A stretch of DNA of 64,000 bases from Spongiactinospora sp. TRM90649. Lineage in GTDB: Bacteria; Actinomycetota; Actinomycetes; Streptosporangiales; Streptosporangiaceae. The stretch covers positions 1 to 64,000 of the forward strand of contig NZ_JARLTC010000032.1 of NCBI RefSeq assembly GCF_029382225.1. Reading direction: 5' to 3'. Positions 62,883 to 64,000 of the stretch are shown piece by piece. Within the stretch, counting starts at the first letter, position 1, and each line of letters opens with the position of its first letter. Below the pieces are notes generated by a model. It was given only the letters and a program-made list of their open reading frames with translations, made no database searches and was not told the origin of the DNA. Both the position numbers and the translations under genes were made by a program.

Positions 62883-63922
62883 CCCTGCACGCGCGCCTGA
62901 TCGTCGAGCGCCCCCGGTTCCGCCTCGATGTCGAGCTGACCGTCGCGGCGGGGCAGGTCGTGGCGCTGCTCGGCCCCAACGGGGCGGGCAAGACCACCGC
63001 GCTGCGCGCGATGGCCGGGCTCACCCCGATCACCGACGGCCGGGTCTACCTGGACGGCAGGCCGCTGCACACCATGCCCGTCGAACAGCGCCCGATCGGC
63101 GTGGTGTTCCAGGACTACCTGCTGTTCCCCCACCTGTCCGCGCTGGACAACGTGGCCTTCGGTCCGCGCTGCCAGGGCGCGTCCAAGCGGGAGTCGCGCC
63201 GCACGGCGGGCGAGTGGCTGGAACGCGTCGGCCTGTCCGAGTACGCCGGGGTCCGCCCGCGCCGCCTGTCCGGGGGGCAGGCCCAGCGGGTGGCGCTGGC
63301 CAGGGCGCTGGCCGTCCATCCGCGCCTGCTGCTGCTCGACGAGCCGCTCGCCGCACTCGACGCGCACACCCGCCTGACCGTGCGCTCCCAGCTCCGCGCC
63401 CACCTGGCCGACTTCGACGGCGCCACCGTGCTGGTCACGCACGACCCCCTGGACGCCATGGTGCTCGCCGACCACCTGGTGGTGATCGAGGAAGGCGCGA
63501 TCGTGCAGCAGGGCACCCCGGCCCAGGTGGCGAGGCGGCCCCGCACCGACTACGTGGCCCGGCTGGTCGGGCTCAACCTCTACCGGGCCACGGCGCACGC
63601 CGAGGGCGTGACGGCGGGCGGCGTGGTGTTCAGCGTCGCCGAGCCGCTGCCGGAGCCCGCCACGGGACCGGTGTTCGTCGCGTTCCGGCCGTCGGCCGTG
63701 GCCCTCTACCGGTCCCGTCCCGACGGCACGCCGCGCAACCTGTGGCGGGCGGTGATCGACGGCATGGAACGCCATGGCGACAACGTGCGGATCCACCTGA
63801 ACGGGCCGATCGCGGCGGGAGCCGACGTCACCCCGGCCGCCGTGGCCGATCTCGGGCTGGCCGCCGGGCAGGAGGTCTGGGCCGCGGTGAAGGCGACGGA
63901 GACGTACGCCTATCCCGCCTGA
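62879..63922 (+). CDS. modC: Molybdate ABC transporter ATP-binding protein
   Basis: This 347-residue protein has Walker A GPNGAGKTT, Q-loop VFQDYLLFPHLSALDNV, signature LSGGQAQRVALARAL and Walker B LLLLDEPLAALD. The C-terminal part (residues 270-347) is a TOBE/regulatory domain. The GTGA overlap with modB shows translational coupling. The 78 bases from the stop to the window end hold nothing recognised. Confidence 0.94.
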   Translation: MTLHARLIVERPRFRLDVELTVAAGQVVALLGPNGAGKTTALRAMAGLTPITDGRVYLDGRPLHTMPVEQRPIGVVFQDYLLFPHLSALDNVAFGPRCQGASKRESRRTAGEWLERVGLSEYAGVRPRRLSGGQAQRVALARALAVHPRLLLLDEPLAALDAHTRLTVRSQLRAHLADFDGATVLVTHDPLDAMVLADHLVVIEEGAIVQQGTPAQVARRPRTDYVARLVGLNLYRATAHAEGVTAGGVVFSVAEPLPEPATGPVFVAFRPSAVALYRSRPDGTPRNLWRAVIDGMERHGDNVRIHLNGPIAAGADVTPAAVADLGLAAGQEVWAAVKATETYAYPA

Positions 63923-64000
63923 GATCGCGTGATCTCTGATCATTTCCGACCGCCCGAACCCCGGGATAGCCGCAGAGTCGTTCACGAACACGATCTCACT

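Overview
The window is high-GC actinomycete DNA. SARP and LAL regulators, an F420-type oxidoreductase, a MocR regulator, a DUF574 methyltransferase and frequent GTG/TTG starts all fit a filamentous actinobacterium, perhaps Streptosporangiaceae. That family-level guess is inference; no rRNA or tRNA gene was seen to settle it.

Positions 1 to about 30360 form one flank of a type I polyketide cluster. It opens with the 3' part of a modular PKS (end of one AT, KR, ACP, then a complete KS-AT-DH-ER-KR-ACP module ending in a docking tail and no thioesterase). After it come a decayed IS630-transposase-like DNA-binding protein, an acyl-CoA carboxylase carboxyltransferase, a two-gene ABC exporter, a cytochrome P450, a LAL regulator, a second carboxyltransferase with an epsilon subunit and a biotin carboxylase/BCCP chain, a phosphopantetheinyl transferase, a DUF5988 protein, a large SARP/NB-ARC/TPR regulator, a small exported peptide, a transthyretin/HIUase-fold protein without its catalytic residues, a 2-isopropylmalate synthase paralogue, a 33-residue basic ORF and a type II thioesterase. 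Together these would supply carboxylated acyl-CoA units, activate the ACPs, build and edit the chain, oxidise and export the product, and regulate the pathway.

Positions 30491-40359 hold a universal stress protein and then a minus-strand pair: a 2330-residue AAA/STAND-like ATPase translationally coupled to a beta-CASP metallo-beta-lactamase nuclease carrying an N-terminal coiled coil. This pair is the best candidate here for an undescribed system, possibly RNA surveillance or conflict/defence.

Positions 40614-64000 are a mixed chromosomal region: a DUF574 methyltransferase, a FAD monooxygenase with a divergent TetR gene and twin operators, a secreted C39-type peptidase, gene remnants (hemerythrin C-terminus, membrane fragment, truncated histidine phosphatase), DUF5996, two VOC proteins, a Mut7-C RNase, a MocR/MFS divergent pair, a GNAT, a GH15 glucoamylase/trehalase near a Crp-like site, a small membrane protein, an adenylate kinase-like protein, an LLM oxidoreductase, a DUF1275 protein, a BTAD/NB-ARC regulator preceded by a 108-base pure G/C palindromic tract, a SHOCT protein, an AlkD-like protein, a TOPRIM protein and ModB-ModC.
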